Origin: Chrysochromulina parva
Lineage: Eukaryota > Haptophyta > Prymnesiales > Chrysochromulinaceae
Reading direction: 5' to 3'
Assembly (NCBI GenBank): GCA_002887195.1
Contig: PJAB01000112.1
Span: 1-41,477 of the forward strand
DNA: 41,477 bases
Shown: positions 9,775 through 21,700 of the stretch, piece by piece
Layout: each line of letters starts with the position of its first letter
Position numbering within the stretch: position 1 is the stretch's first letter
Translations under genes and position numbers: made by a program
Notes under the pieces: generated by a model
Told to the model about the DNA's origin: nothing
What the model saw: only the letters and a program-made list of their open reading frames with translations
The model's database searches: none

Positions 9775-12700
9775 CTAACAACTGCCACCAGGCTCCCATC
9801 CCAGCACCATAGCGAGCTGCCGGGCACCCATAGCCGCGTCCTCCCGCGTCGGCAGCCTGCCGTGCACGCGCGCATACTCGTGCCCCCAGGCCGAGAGGGC
9901 GGCCTCCAGATTGACTGACGCGCTGCTACTTGGCGAGAGGAGGAGCGTATCGGGCAGTGGGTCCTCGAGGGAAGGCCATGGCTCGGGGCGTATCTCGGGG
10001 CGTATCTCGGGGCGTATCTCGGGGCGTATCTCGGGGCGTATCTCGGGGCGTATAGGCTCGAAACTCACGACGGGTACACCCCCGACTCCTGCAGCGAGCT
10101 GAAGTCGGTGTCGTGCAGGTTGTCGCAAGGGATGGAGATCATGGCCAGGTACTCGTCGCGCACGATCCTGTAGTTGCACAGGCCTCATCCAATGCGCCAT
10201 CCGGTACGCCATCGTGCGCTCGAAGATGAATCGCATCTCCACCTTGCTCAGACGGTACTGCACGCCGGCCATGTAGCGTGCGCGCGCATCAGGGTCGCTC
10301 GCCGCTGAGTCCGTACCGAGGGTGGAGCCGCGGGGCTGCTCGTCGATTGCATCATGGCTGCCTGGGCGGAGCGTGAGAAGAGTCCAGAAGCCCTCGCCGC
10401 CCAGCGCCTCGTTCCATAGGTAGACACGCGTGTGGATGCGCTTGTTCATCACACGGCGCATCTCATAGACGGCACCAAAGTCGGACGCGTCGGACTGAAG
10501 GAAGCGGCAGTTGCGACCAATGGCCTGGACCCTCGTGAAGCCGTTGAGCCGATAGAAACCCTCCGAGATCCAGACGAGGGGTGCATCCTCACCTCGCATG
10601 TCGGAGATCGAGATTCCAACCTGAGAGGCATGAAGCGCTGTCGTGAGCGCCGTGAGGAAGTTCTTGCCGCCAAACCAGCGCCACGACCTGGGCACGCAGT
10701 GGATGAAACGGTCGGCCAGCTCTGTCCGTGGCTGCGGGCCGCTGCGCCTGCTGTTCGCGTCCGCCGCCGGGTCCGAGTCGTGAGAGACGAGGTCTACAGG
10801 TGGCTTGCGTCCTTCAAAGTCGACATTGTGGAGTACGAGGTCGTCGCTCACGTCGGAGAGGAAAACGGAGAAGTAGTGGCGACGCTCGAAGACGAATGGG
10901 GCCAGATCGAGGACGTACACGCGGCCTGGCGACTGGTTGGTCGCCGGCTGCGCGGGGGCCTCCCCCCCATTGCCCTCGGCGCCCTGAGGGGCGCCATGGG
11001 GGGCGCCATGAGGGGCGCCCTGGGGGGTGCCGTTGGGGGAGACGTGGGGAGCTTCGCTGGGCGCCGTCGCGTTGGCATCCTCGCCCGACATGTGCGCCTC
11101 GAAGACGCATCGAAAGGGCTCGCCACGCGCCACTGCCTCTGCGAGACCCTCGGCCACAGCAGGGCCCGTCGTGGTGGACGAGAGGGCTTGTGAGAGGATC
11201 TTGCAGAGGTCGGCGCGGAGAAGCTTATCGGCAGGACGGTGGAGAATGCGGGCAAACGCGTTCGAGCAGAGGATGATCGAGGTCTGCACGTCTGGTGTCA
11301 GCTCGGGACTACTTCTCTCTTGACTTTTGGTCTCGGCACTCATGTCGTCGATAGGATCGCTCTGAGTTCTCGGCAGTAGCACGGCCGGTACATGTGGTAC
11401 GGCCGACACCTCGCGACTACTTCCATTGTGCCCTTCGATCAAGCAGAAGCCGTCCGTGGAGAATTCGGCGACGAGCCCAACCATTTTGCTCGCAAAGTAC
11501 TCTTCCATCGTCTCCATCATCTCGAGCTCGATATACGAATAACGCGGAGCTGTGACGATCACGGGCCGGACCATGGCGCCGACGGCCACGTCACCGCCCC
11601 CAAGCTGCCTACGCACCGTTAGGTAGAGTTGCACGATGATCGGGCTGTTATTTGACGCGCGGTTATCAAGGGCGCGGCGCACGATGGAGCGCGTGTCGCG
11701 CCCACGCGAGCCCGTCGTCTTGAGCTCGAGCTGAGCTCGGATGGCGGCTTCGTCATAAAAGACGCTGTGGTCGACGATCTTGCCATGCGCCGAGAAGACG
11801 TCGACCGAGACGCCGTGCGTGTGCACCCGCGCACCGCTCGGTGGCATTTCGACCTCGTCGTCGTCCTCATTCTGGGCCCCGATGGTGTAAGGCCCAAGAT
11901 GGGTTCCCGCCCACTGCCACGAGGTGAACACTGTTGTGCGCTCACCCTCCGTTTTGGTCGTCTGCTCGAACATATTGAAATGGAGGTCGGGGAAGGCGAT
12001 AAGCAGCACGCGACGCCGTTCGAGGTACGCACGCGCCCCAGATGAGATCTTCGCAGAGGAGATCTCCGCGCTGCCTCCCGTCGGGAGGCTGCCCGATGGG
12101 CTGCGCGCGCGGCGCCCGACGGGCTGGTGCACCGACTTTTTGGACACCTCATAAAGATGTGGATCCGCATGGGCGTGGAAGAACTCGATCAGGTCACTGT
12201 CCGGTACCTTGAGGTTGTACGCGAGCTCGTACCGCCGACGGACGATCTCCTTCCTCCCCTCGGGCATCGTCACGTCGCGCATGTCCATCACCACGAGCCC
12301 TGCCGGCCCTCCAGTGTCAACTGCAAAGCTCGACTCAAGGGCAACCACTTCAAAGGAAGCCTGAACGCACATGCGCCCGCCAACTGCTGTCCGGAGCCAC
12401 ACGGTTACCTCGCTCGTCACGGCCAGGTACTCGCGGGTATTGCGACCCTCGCGCCGCTCATCGCGACTCTCCTTGCCAGGCTCCTTGCCCTGCTTTTGCG
12501 CCACTTGCGCGAGACAATCGTCAAGCGCCTCGCGTGCCTTTTCAAACGCGTCGACGAACTTTTCGAGGTCCGCCGCCTCCACGAGTGATGCGCCCTGGTC
12601 GTCGAGCATGGAGCGGCCGAGCAGCTGCTGCTTACCTAGCTGATTGTATCCGAGCGCGCGCACGAGCGAGTTCGAGATCGCCCAGATCGCACCTCGGCTC

Positions 12701-14911
12701 GTGAGCTCAAGCCGAAGCGCGCTGCTGCTCGTCCCTAGCGTCTCCCTGCTGTCCCTATCCGATCGCGGCCCGATAGACCCGTTCGAGGACCTCTCAGAGC
12801 TCTCGAGGTTCAATCCATGGACCTTTTCGGAGCCCAGCCCGAGCTCGAGCACTTCCTCGTCCGCGCCCACGTACGTCGTAAACTCGGCCTGCAGCCGGTC
12901 CACGCGCTGCTCGCGCGTGCTTGCTTTCGGAAGTGGCATCTCCGAGAACATCTCCCCGAGCGCACAAGGAGATGGCACCTCCTTGCGCAGCAGAGCTTCC
13001 CAGTCGAGCGCGTTGAAGAATGGGTGCTCCTTCATGCGCGCCGGCCCACCTGATGAGGGGTGGTGCGATCAGCGGTCATCAGCGGCCATCAGCGGCCATC
13101 AGCGGTCATCAGAGGTCATCAGAGGTCATCACTGGCATGTGCGGGCCCACCTGATGAGGGGTGCAATCAGATGCCATGAGGGAGGCAATCAGTGGCAGTT
13201 ACCCAAGTTGGCACTCCCAAGCCGCGCGCTTGGATCGACAGTCATGAGCTTGTGCAGCAGGTCCTGGAGCGTGGCGGAGCAACACTCGTCGTCGAAGGTG
13301 ATCTTGCACTTCTTGATCATGTTGATGAGGGAGCCCATGTCGACGGAGCGAAAGGGGCGCTTTCCGTGCACCATCTCGTACAGGACGCACCTGATGAGGC
13401 AGGCCATCAGACGCAATCAGCACGCACCCAGTGGCAATCAGCATACACTCAGACGCACTCAGCTCGCACCCAGACGCAATCAGCATGCCCACGCAATCAG
13501 CCACGCACCCAAAGGTCCACCAGTCGACCTCATAGCTGTACTCTCGGCCCATGAGGACCTCGGGCGCTATGTACTCGGGTGTGCCGCAGATCGTCGCCGT
13601 GCCCCGCTTCTTTTGCTTCTCGCCGTCGGCGTTCACATCGCCGAGCTGCTTCGAGAGCCCAAAATCGGTCAGCTTCAGGTGGCCGTCCACCCCGATCATC
13701 ACGTTCTCGGGCTTGAGGTCGCGGAAGATGACGCCGTGCGCATGCACATGCTCGAGCGCGAGCGCAATCTCAGCGGCGTAGACAACGACCCAGGCCTCAC
13801 GCAGTCTCCCTTTGGCCTCAAGCAGGTTATGCAGGTCGCCGCCGCCCATAAAGTCCATGACCAGGAAGATATTCTCATCCGTCTGGAAGGCGAAGCGCAG
13901 AGAGATCACATACGGATGCGGCCTGGCTGCCATCTGCTGCATCACCTGCTTCTCGGCGATGGCCTGCGTCACGCGCGTCGCGTCGCTGTAGAGCAGCTCC
14001 TTTCGGATCACCTTCATCGCGTACACCTTCTGCGTGTCGATCTTGGTCGCCATCATGACCTTCCCAAACGTGCCCTCGCCGCACAGGCCGTGCACCTGAA
14101 AGTGGTCGAGCCCCACCGTCGTGTCCAGAGGCGTCGTGGGCCTGGCACGACGCGTAGCCAGGTTCTCGGGCGGGCTCGAATGCGGCGAGAGAGCCTCCAG
14201 CTCCTCTCTCGACGTGCGCAGTTCTCTCGACCTTAGCTCCTTCGAGTGATTCCTGGACGGTGTCCTGGACGGTGTCCTGAACGGCAACTCGCTCGTGGCT
14301 TCTGGGGCTGAGTCGCTGTCGTGGCTGGTCGAGGCACCTGCAGCACCATCCACGTGGCTGCGCGGCTTGATCTTCCTCAAATGCAAATGCCCAGGGTAGG
14401 CCGCGAGTTTATTCCACGTCAGGCCGCGCGTCGCAACCTGAGCTTGCGCCTCGCCCAGCTGCTGGAAGAACTCGGACTTTACCAAGCCACGCTCCTCCTG
14501 GTAGTGCGATTCGGTGTACCAGAGAGCATCGGCGCCTGCCATCTCGCCTGTGTCGAGCGCAACGAGAGCCGACGGGATATAGCTCTCTTCCAGATCCAGG
14601 AAGCTAGAGTAGCCTTTTGATCCATGCGCTTCAAAGTCTCGCCATCGTACACTCTTACCCTTGGGGCGCTCTTTGGGTTGGGGGGGCGGTTCGTTGAGCG
14701 CCATGGGCGGGTGCTCGCTGCCATCCCAGCCCGAGCGTACGCGCCGACGGCCGTTGAGCTGCATGACGTGTGTGTAATGACGATCACGCGGTGACGTCCA
14801 CTCGCAAATGATGTCACGGAAGGATCGAAGCGAAGAGAAGGGAGTCTTCTGTGAATGCGCTGACGCTTTTTCGTGAAGGAGACGTAACGACGTTACTGAA
14901 AAAGCACACAT
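9775..14911 (-). CDS. AGC-type protein kinase fused to PAS-like, SnoaL-like and LOV domains
   Basis: Exons 14911-13509, 13390-13203, 13049 to about 10069, and probably 9922-9775; roughly 1,600 residues. The AGC kinase domain (from about residue 265) has GEGTFGKV, YAMKVI, FRDLKPEN, TDFGLSK and CGTPEYIAPE, and ends near MKEHPFFNALDW. It is followed by a PAS-like segment (AIWAISNSLVRALGY), a SnoaL/NTF2-like domain (about 12210-11720; FPDLHFNMFEQ to GKIVDHSVFYDE), and a degenerate PAS-like segment. A C-terminal LOV domain (about 10640-10235) carries GRNCRFLQ, with the flavin-adduct Cys codon at 10507-10509. LOV domains bind flavin and form a Cys adduct in blue light, so this should be a photoreceptor kinase. 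Phototropin has LOV domains before the kinase; here the order is reversed. Reading frame and splicing near the C-terminus are uncertain (see 9923-10195). Confidence 0.85.
9923..10195 (-). other. Ambiguous 3' end of the LOV kinase: frame slip and possible intron
   Basis: Downstream of 'AYRMAHWMR' the open frame turns Arg/Pro-rich. One frame over, from 10178, the text reads naturally (NYRIVRDEYLAMISIPCDN) and ends at a consensus donor TC|GTGAGT at 10068. An acceptor TAGCAG at 9923 in matching phase rejoins the frame that ends at 9775. This model needs a 1-nt shift at about 10179-10183, from a sequencing error, an allele or a true frameshift. Without it the frame is open straight through the repeat to 9775. 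Confidence 0.5.
9981..10055 (-). repeat. About six tandem 12-bp repeats (Glu-Ile-Arg-Pro if translated)
   Basis: Repeats of GGGGCGTATCTC on the plus strand. They are open in one minus-strand frame as a 4-residue repeat, but lie inside the likely intron 9923-10068. Confidence 0.85.
13050..13202 (-). other. Intron 2 of the LOV kinase (family A) with internal acceptor copy
   Basis: A 153-nt intron joining LG|GPARMKEHPFF in phase 1. It ends CCCCTCATCAG|GTGGGCC. An internal copy, CCCCTCATCAGGTGGGCC followed by CGCACATG, lies near 13137-13160. Between the copies is a run of 10-nt units (GATGACCTCT type). Confidence 0.85.
13391..13508 (-). other. Intron 1 of the LOV kinase (family A)
   Basis: A 118-nt intron inside kinase subdomain IX. 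Splicing restores WWTFGCVLYEMVHGKRPF. Donor GG|GTGCGTGG and exon start CAG|GTGCGTCC share GTGCGT. The interior is made of TGATTGC(G/C) units and it ends GCCTCATCAG. Confidence 0.9.
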
Positions 14912-15053
14912 GCGACGTCACCTGACTCAAGACACACTGTCCTGATCGACGCGATGATATGCGCACCCCGCGCTCGGGTTGCCTCAGCTCGAGATCGAGA
15001 TCGCGAAATCCACTTTTGCATTGGCACACTCCGGTGTACTCCTGAACCCTGGT
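14912..15053. other. Short intergenic region
   Basis: Only 142 nt separate the stop of the ubiquitin-like/hydroxylase gene from the first ATG of the LOV kinase gene, both on the minus strand. It includes an AACGTCGTTACG-like palindromic stretch near 14886; its significance is unknown. Confidence 0.3.
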
Positions 15054-16667
15054 CTATGCGGCTGCCGCGGTGCCCGGGCGCTCGTAGACAGCATACAGGT
15101 TGTAGCGGATGCCAGCGGTCAAGCAAGAGACGCCGTGCACGATGCGGCAGTCGTGTGCTGTCGCGCTTCCGGCGCGCCGAGTCGGGCAAATGATCCTTCC
15201 ATCGAGAGCAAACAGAAGGTGTGCGCCTTCAAAGTCGTCGTTGAGTGCGACGTTGACGACGACGAGGCTCGAGTCCCGGTGGAAGGGGACCACCTCATCG
15301 TGCGTACCCTCGAGCGCAGCACGCCGGCGCAGCTTGAATGTGGCGCGAACCGCAGCAGGGTCAGCACCGAGGGCCTGTAGCTGTTGCTCGCCCAGTTCGA
15401 GCATGTTTCGTATCGCATCGGTGCCCACGAGGGCGCCGAGCTCATCGTCGGCAATGTCAAGCTTCAGATCACGCGGCGCATCGGGCGAGGCGCTCGATTT
15501 GAGCTGGAGCTCAACGTGATCGACCAGCTTGGCGCGCTGCATGCCGTCCAGCAGCGGCGTGCCCAGCTCGAGGAACGGGGCGATGCCGCCAGTAGCAAGT
15601 GGCTTGGCGAAGGGCGGTGGCGGTGGGCCAGCAGCGGCAGCGACCACCTTGGCGACGTCAGTCGGAGAGGCGTTGGTAGCTGCGTGAGCGTCTACCAGTA
15701 GGTGGCGCTCGACGTCAGAGGGCGGCAGCCACTCGCCGATGTCGCCGCGCATCTTCAAAGTTGCATGAAGCATGCTGTCTGGCTCGATGTTGTAGTCTGC
15801 GAGCGTGCGCTCGTCCTCGTGCATGTCAGACCTATCTGGTTTCCCCGAGCCAAGGAGTCGCCCTCCTCCGATTAGATTAAGTTGATCTGGTGGCACGCCC
15901 TCCTTGTACATGTACTTGGCCTTGACGTTGCCGATCGTGTCAGACGGCTCGACCTCGAGGGTGATCGTCTTGCCGGTGAATGTCTTGACAAAGATCTTTT
16001 TGCCGCGCACTCTGAGGACCAGATGAAGCGTCGCCTCCTTCTGTATTTTGTAGTCCGAGAGGGTGCAGCCGTCCTCGAGCTCCTTGCCCGCGTAGATCAG
16101 GCTCTGCTCGTCGGGCGGGATGCCCGCCTCGTCCTGGATCTTGGCCTTGACGTTGTCGATCGACATAGAAGGCCTGACATCGAGGGTGATCGTCTTGCCG
16201 GTGAGCGTCTTGACAAAGATCTGCATACCACTGCGCAGTCTGAGGACATGATGAAGCGTCGACCCCCGCTGGATGTTGTAGTCCGAGAGGGTGCAGCCGT
16301 CCTCGAGCTCCTTGCCTGCGAACATCAGGCGGTTCTGGTCGGGCGGGATGCCCACCTTGTCCTGGAACTTGACCTTGACGCTGTCAATCGACTCAGACGG
16401 CTCGACCTCGAGGGTGAGCGTCCTGCCGGTGAGCGTCTTGACAAAGATTTTCATGAGTGCGTTGGGCCTGTTTGCTGCGATGGCGCGGGGCTGAAGCTCG
16501 CCATCCTGCGCAGTCGCCGATACCGCGTTCATGAGCGCGCCCCTCGGACTGGTCAGGCCGAGAAGCACCTCGACTGCCGCCTCGACATTGCCGTTGCAGC
16601 TATCGAGGACGGCTTGCAGCGCATCCCGATCCATGTCTGGAAACATGGCGAGAAGAATTAACGCCAT
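15054..16667 (-). CDS. CUE / triple ubiquitin-like / 2OG-Fe(II) dioxygenase (prolyl-4-hydroxylase-like) fusion
   Basis: Single open frame of 537 residues with an ATG at 16667. Residues 1-43 form a CUE/UBA-type ubiquitin-binding helix bundle ([19 protein letters not shown]). Three ubiquitin-like units follow at about 72-147, 148-223 and 224-309, each opening (M)KIFVKT or MQIFVKT. They end LRLRSG, LRVRGK and LKMRGD, so none has the Gly-Gly needed for release or conjugation; they look like fixed domains. The third has an insertion near its 'GGGRLLGSG' and is the most diverged. The C-terminal ~180 residues fit a 2-oxoglutarate/Fe(II) oxygenase: HRD (HxD pair), a distal His in CRIVHG and the 2OG-binding Arg in [10 protein letters not shown]. 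The substrate is unknown. A hydroxylase acting on a ubiquitin-linked or ubiquitin-binding target is an inference. No intron. Confidence 0.85.
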   Translation of the reverse strand: MALILLAMFPDMDRDALQAVLDSCNGNVEAAVEVLLGLTSPRGALMNAVSATAQDGELQPRAIAANRPNALMKIFVKTLTGRTLTLEVEPSESIDSVKVKFQDKVGIPPDQNRLMFAGKELEDGCTLSDYNIQRGSTLHHVLRLRSGMQIFVKTLTGKTITLDVRPSMSIDNVKAKIQDEAGIPPDEQSLIYAGKELEDGCTLSDYKIQKEATLHLVLRVRGKKIFVKTFTGKTITLEVEPSDTIGNVKAKYMYKEGVPPDQLNLIGGGRLLGSGKPDRSDMHEDERTLADYNIEPDSMLHATLKMRGDIGEWLPPSDVERHLLVDAHAATNASPTDVAKVVAAAAGPPPPPFAKPLATGGIAPFLELGTPLLDGMQRAKLVDHVELQLKSSASPDAPRDLKLDIADDELGALVGTDAIRNMLELGEQQLQALGADPAAVRATFKLRRRAALEGTHDEVVPFHRDSSLVVVNVALNDDFEGAHLLFALDGRIICPTRRAGSATAHDCRIVHGVSCLTAGIRYNLYAVYERPGTAAAA

Positions 16668-17346
16668 GAGCGAGGGCGAGGGCCAAGAGCGAGCGAGAAG
16701 AAGCGAGCGTGAAAAGCGAGCATAACGCGTGTGAACCCTTTTTTTCTCACCCGTTCACGTTAATTGGCCTTCACGGCGAGACGCACAGCCACAGGTCCCG
16801 TGGAGACCCATCGTGGGGGGCGCAAAGCGCGGCACACACACACATGGAGAGAGTTTTTTCTCACCCGAGCCAAAAGCAAGCGAGCGGTCCGCTTCCCGAA
16901 TCTAAAGAGGTTTGTCGTGTTTGGCATGTTTTCGCGCCTGTGAGTGTTGGAGTTGGTTCTAGCAGGGGTTGATCGGCGCAGATTTTGACCTTGTTGCTCC
17001 TTGGGGCGGGAGGGTTTCACATGGGGTTTCAACAGAACACTTACGTACGTGGGGTTTCAACACTTACGTAATTACCCTTTGGTATTTCTCAACATAGTGT
17101 CGATGTGAAATAATGAAAACAGCAAGTTCCCTTTTCGCGTAAGAACAGTTCCGCTCGCCTGCCCCGGGCGATCGAGGCTCCTGCCTCCAAGCGTATGAGT
17201 TATTTCGTATGCAGGTATGCCGCGTACCCACCTGCGCGTAACTCGGGCTTACTTCATAGTTACTACGTAGTGGTTCCAGTAAGCCGTACGGTATGTCCGG
17301 TGTTCTCCGATGCACACCGGGGCCGTCAAGCGTCATCATTCCGTCA
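16668..17346. other. Intergenic region upstream of the ubiquitin-like gene
   Basis: About 680 nt holding the promoter side of the ubiquitin-like/hydroxylase gene and the 3' flank of the giant gene. It has two T-runs followed by CTCACCCG (near 16740 and 16855), a short CA run near 16832, and a repeated ACTTACGTA with GGGGTTTCAACA near 17020-17070. No coding or RNA gene was recognised. Confidence 0.4.
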
Positions 17347-17483
17347 TCATTCCGCATCCTCCTCATCCTCCTCATAGTCCTCATCCTCCTCGCTCTCGAA
17401 GTACGAGCCCAAATCGTCCGACTCGGACGCATCGTCCGAGCCCCAGTTGCACAGCTGCCACGCCTCGTCGTCGTACTCGCGCG

Positions 17484-17514
<31 letters not shown>

Positions 17515-18725
17515 CGCGTACGCGCCGTCGGCGGCGCCGATGGCACCGTCGGCGAGCTCAGTTTCGTCATCTTCAGAGGAATCCGACGACTCATCGAGCA
17601 GCGCCGCCTCGCGCCCGGCGCCATCAGCCGCCTCGCCGCTCGCACCCTCGACACCGCCCGCGCCGCCCGCGTCGCCCGCACCGCCCGCGCCGGACGTGCC
17701 GGACGCGCCCTTCCGCCGTCGCTGCCGGCAGATCTCATCGAGCTTGCGGAGTAGCTCGAGCGCCGAGCCTCCCTTGCGCCGGAGCAAGCTCATGGGTGAG
17801 TCCGTGCCACCTACCCCTACATAGAGCTCTGCGCCCGCCCGGACCAGTAAGCAGGCCACCTCCTCAAACTCGCGCCCGCACGCGAGGTGGAGCGCGGTCC
17901 GTTTCGTCGCCGAGAGAGCGTTCGGACGCGCACCTGTGGGGAGGAGGAGTCAGGGCGCCGTGGTGAGCGTATGCATGCATTCGAGAGAGCGTTCGGGCGC
18001 GCACCTGGCTCAAGGAGCCATCAGAGGCAATGAGGGTGGCAATCAGTGGCCCTCAGTGGCAATGAGGGTGGCACTCAGGGTGGCACTCAGTGGCAATGAG
18101 GGTGGCAATCAGGGGCACTCAGTGACAATCAGTGGCCATGCGAGCACATGCGGCCACGCGCCTGCGCCGAGGTCATCAGTGATCATCAGAGGTCATCAGT
18201 GATCATCAATGGCCACGCGCCTGCGTCGAGGAGCCGTTGGCACACGGCCGCATGCCCGCCCGCGGCCGCCGCATGCAACGGCGTGCAGTCCGAGAGCATC
18301 CCCACACAAGAGACGAGCGCGCCTGCCTCGAGGAGTTTCGTCAAGAGCGGCTCCTCCCCGTGGTACGCAGCGCAATGGAGGAGCGTCTCGCCGTACGGCG
18401 GCGTCGACTCATCCGCATTGATCGAGCGGAACGTGAGCGGATCGCGCCGACGCCAGCGCGCCGCCACCGCGAGGTCATGTGGCTCAAGCTCGGCGACGAG
18501 TTTCGTCAACCCCGACGCATCGCGCTCCATTAGGCAGCGCCAGAGCGTCTCGGCGCGCTGTGCCGAGCACCGCTTGAGCTCGCGCGCCGTCTCGAGCATC
18601 TCGCGCGTCGAGGCGAAGGGCGAGGCGCGGTGGCGTGCGCCGAGCGGCGGCTGTAAGCACTTGGGAGCGCTCGCGATTGCGTCCTCCATCAGAAGCTCGT
18701 GCAGCATCGCCGACTCGGCGCGCAC
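17347..18725 (-). CDS. Giant gene, exons 42-43: ankyrin repeats and acidic C-terminus
   Basis: Exons 18725-18221 and 17933-17347, ending at the stop at 17347. Ankyrin units TLLHCAAYHGEEPLLTKLLE and TPLHAAAAGGHAAVCQRLL are followed, across the junction, by TALHLACGREFEEVACLL. The join CAG|GC...AG|GT in phase 1 gives the exact ankyrin spacing. The tail is Gly/Ala-rich then strongly acidic (an Asp run near 17490-17515, EDEDYEEDEEDAE end). Confidence 0.8.
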
Positions 18726-21700
18726 CTGCTCGCGCTCAAAGAGGCGATCAGAGAGGCAATCGGAGAGGCAATCAGAGAGGCGATCAGTGAGGTGATCAAT
18801 GGCCATCAAGTGGCACGCACCTGAACGCGGTCGAGCATCCGGTTGTGCACGCTCACCGAGCGCAGGTAGTAGTCGAATTCGAGGGCGGGTACTGGCTGCG
18901 AGTGCGCGTAGAAGACAGCGAGGCGCCCCTTGAGCGCATGCTGCCCGTCCTTGCACACCTGATGAGGGGACCGCAATCAGACACGATCAGCCGCGAGCAG
19001 CCGCAATCAGCCGCAATCAGCCATCTGTTGATGGACGCAATCAGACACCATCAGAGAATAGCGGCACACTTTCAGACGGCACCTGCCGTCCGTCCCCCGT
19101 ACAAATTTGCCTCGTCGGTCTCGCAATCAGTCGCAATCAGTGGCCATCCATCACCATCCATCACCATCAGGGGCACCTTTGCCTCCTTGATCTCGGCCAC
19201 TTCCACACCGTCGATGTAGGTTCGCATCACGCCGGCGATCGCATCGACGACGCACGAGATCGCATGCCAGCTCGTGGGCTCGCACCTGATTAGGGAGGCA
19301 CTCGCACGCAATCAAGACCCCATCGAGATCGCACGAGATCTCATGAGATCGTACGAGATCGTACGAGATCGTACGAGATAGCAGATCGTGTGCTCGCACC
19401 GTGGCGATGTCGCGTCTCCGAAGATGCCATGAGCTCCGACGCCCCCCTCGTCGTCCACGAAGAGCTGCGCGTCGTCATCGCCCTCCTGCGTCCAGTGGGC
19501 CCCGATCAGAGGTCATCAGAAGCTATCAGAGGACGTCAGAGGTCATCAGAGGTCATCAGAGGCCATCAGAGGCCATCAGAGGCCATCAGAGGCCATCAGA
19601 GGGCGTCAGAGGTCGTCAGAGGTCGTCAGAGGTCATCAGACGCCAACAAAGGCCATAAAAGGCCATCAGAGGCCATCAGAGACACTCAGAGGTCATCAGA
19701 GGCACTCGGAGGCAATCAGTAGCACTCACCTGCATCGCATTCCATTGATCCCAGCCTGCCGTGCACAGGAGGCCACGCATCCGAACCGCCGAGAGCTTGC
19801 AAAAGAGGGTGGCCGTGTACTGGTTCAGGTGCAGGCCGCCCCCATTCTTGCGAAAGGGCACACGCAGCACCACGAAGGTGGAGCCGTAGCCCTTGTAACA
19901 TGGGACCCGGGCCGAGCCCTGACGCACATACAGCCACTTGCCGCGCCCTTCCATCCACATCGGCGCGCCTTCCTGGGTACCTGATGAGGGAGGCCGTCAG
20001 GGGCAATCAGAGGCCATCTGCCACTCCTGGGTGCCTGATGAGGGAGGCACTCGAGCCGCAATTCGGGGCATTCATGATGGTCTACATAGCTCCCGTGCCG
20101 TGAACGCGCCCTCCCCACAGCGTACCCAGCTCGCCGCGTGTGAAGTCGTAGAAGCAGCTCGTGCGCGTCGTGCGCGGGTTGAGGCCTTTGTGCAGTTTCG
20201 TCAATCGCATCCACCCAAAGTCGGACTCGAGCATGTGCGCCTCGAGGTGCTTGCGTGCCTGCTTGGCGAGCGTTGCAATCAGTCGCAATCAGTCGCAATC
20301 GGTCGCAATCAGTCGCAATCAGTCGCAATTAGTCGCAGTCAGTCGCAATCAGGGGCACTCGCCTGCTCGGCGAGCTCCGCCTCCGTCCGCACGAGCGCCG
20401 TCTCGAGCGCTCGTTCCGCTTCGAGCTGCGACGAGAGCAGTGATTGCAGCTCCACCTCTCCCTTGGGTATCACACGCGTCTGAGTGCGTCTGATGACGTC
20501 GGATTGCAGCTCCGCCTCTCCCATGGGCGCCATGTCGAGCGGCGCGGCGGCGAGTGCGACGACGTCGTCAGGGTTAGTCTCGGGCGAGGCGAGCAGCTCG
20601 ATGAACTCGGAGTACGTCAGGTGAGGCTCATGCCCAATCGCACGCACGAAGAAGAGCACGTCGCGTGGCGTGACGCCGGGCACCTGATGAGGAAGGCAAT
20701 CAGAGGTCATCAGAGGTCATCTAAGCACGTCGCGTGACGTGACAATCAGAGGTCATCAGAGCCCATCGAGCGGCACTCACCTGTAACCACTCAAGCGCGC
20801 CGTACACCTCCGCGAGAGAGAGTAGGCCGTTGCGATCGTAGTCGAACATCAAGAACGCGTCGTGCAGCTGCAGGCCGCGTTGCAGGATCGCCTCGCGCAC
20901 GCGTACCTGTGGGGAGGAGGAGGTCAGGGCGCCGTGGTGAGCGTATGCATGCATTCGAGCGCAATGCCTCTCGCTGCGGCCGATCGCCTCGTCCCCAACG
21001 CGTACCGCCTGGGCACGCTGTAGCAGCATCGACCATTCATCATCGAGTGTGAACAGCTTCGCGACGGGCGTCTGCTCCCAACGCTTGGCGAGCCGCCGAC
21101 GACACGCGACGATCGTGTTGAAGTAGAGCCGGCGCTGCACCGGCGGCGCCGGCAGTGAGCGCAGCAGCACCTGCATGCAATTGAAGGGGGCCATCAGCAT
21201 GCAATCGGGGGAGCATCATCATGCAATCGGGGTCCATCCGGGCTAGAGCACACATTGAGCTCATCGGGGCGGAAGTGCATGGAAGAGTCAAAGAATCGGA
21301 ACGACGTGTGGGAGACGGTGCATTGGTATGCGGAGGCTGTGGGGAAGTTCGGGGTGCAGTCGAAGACGGCGTCGTGCGCAGGGATGCAGCGCAAGGCGAT
21401 CGCGACGTCGGCCCCCGGGATGAGTGGTTTGCCCTGGCGCATGTGCAGGATGCATCGGACCGTCTCGGCCTCGGCGAGGGAGAGGAGCACAAAGTAACGA
21501 CCTCCATCCTCGAGGCGATACGCTCCGGATGTGAGGACCTGATGAGGGGCGCAATTGAATGCACTCAGAGACGATCAAAGGCGATGCGCTCCGAACGTGA
21601 GGGCCTGATGAAGGTGCACTCCGCGCTCATCGTCGCTCATCAGAGGCAATCGGTCGCAATCAGTTCGATCTCCCCGAGCGAGCACTGATCGAAGTTGGTC

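Noticed and set aside
10160..10210. A 39-nt intron (GTACCGG...CTACAG) as the cause of the frame change in the LOV kinase
   Set aside because: Its length is a multiple of three, so it would not change the frame, and it is far shorter than any other intron here.
12644..14236. 530-codon plus-strand open frame opposite the LOV kinase
   Set aside because: It crosses two introns of the minus-strand gene and overlaps the kinase motifs. Its composition is that of a shadow frame.
19083..19130. Possible extra exon reading EANLYGGRTAG in the giant gene
   Set aside because: Its ends do not give matching phases, and direct splicing from 19177 to 18958 already completes the LamG-like domain. It looks like a partial copy of exon text in the intron.
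19505..19720. Regular short repeats that could suggest a CRISPR array
   Set aside because: The unit is about 10 bp with no unique spacers, it lies inside a spliceosomal intron, and the DNA is eukaryotic.
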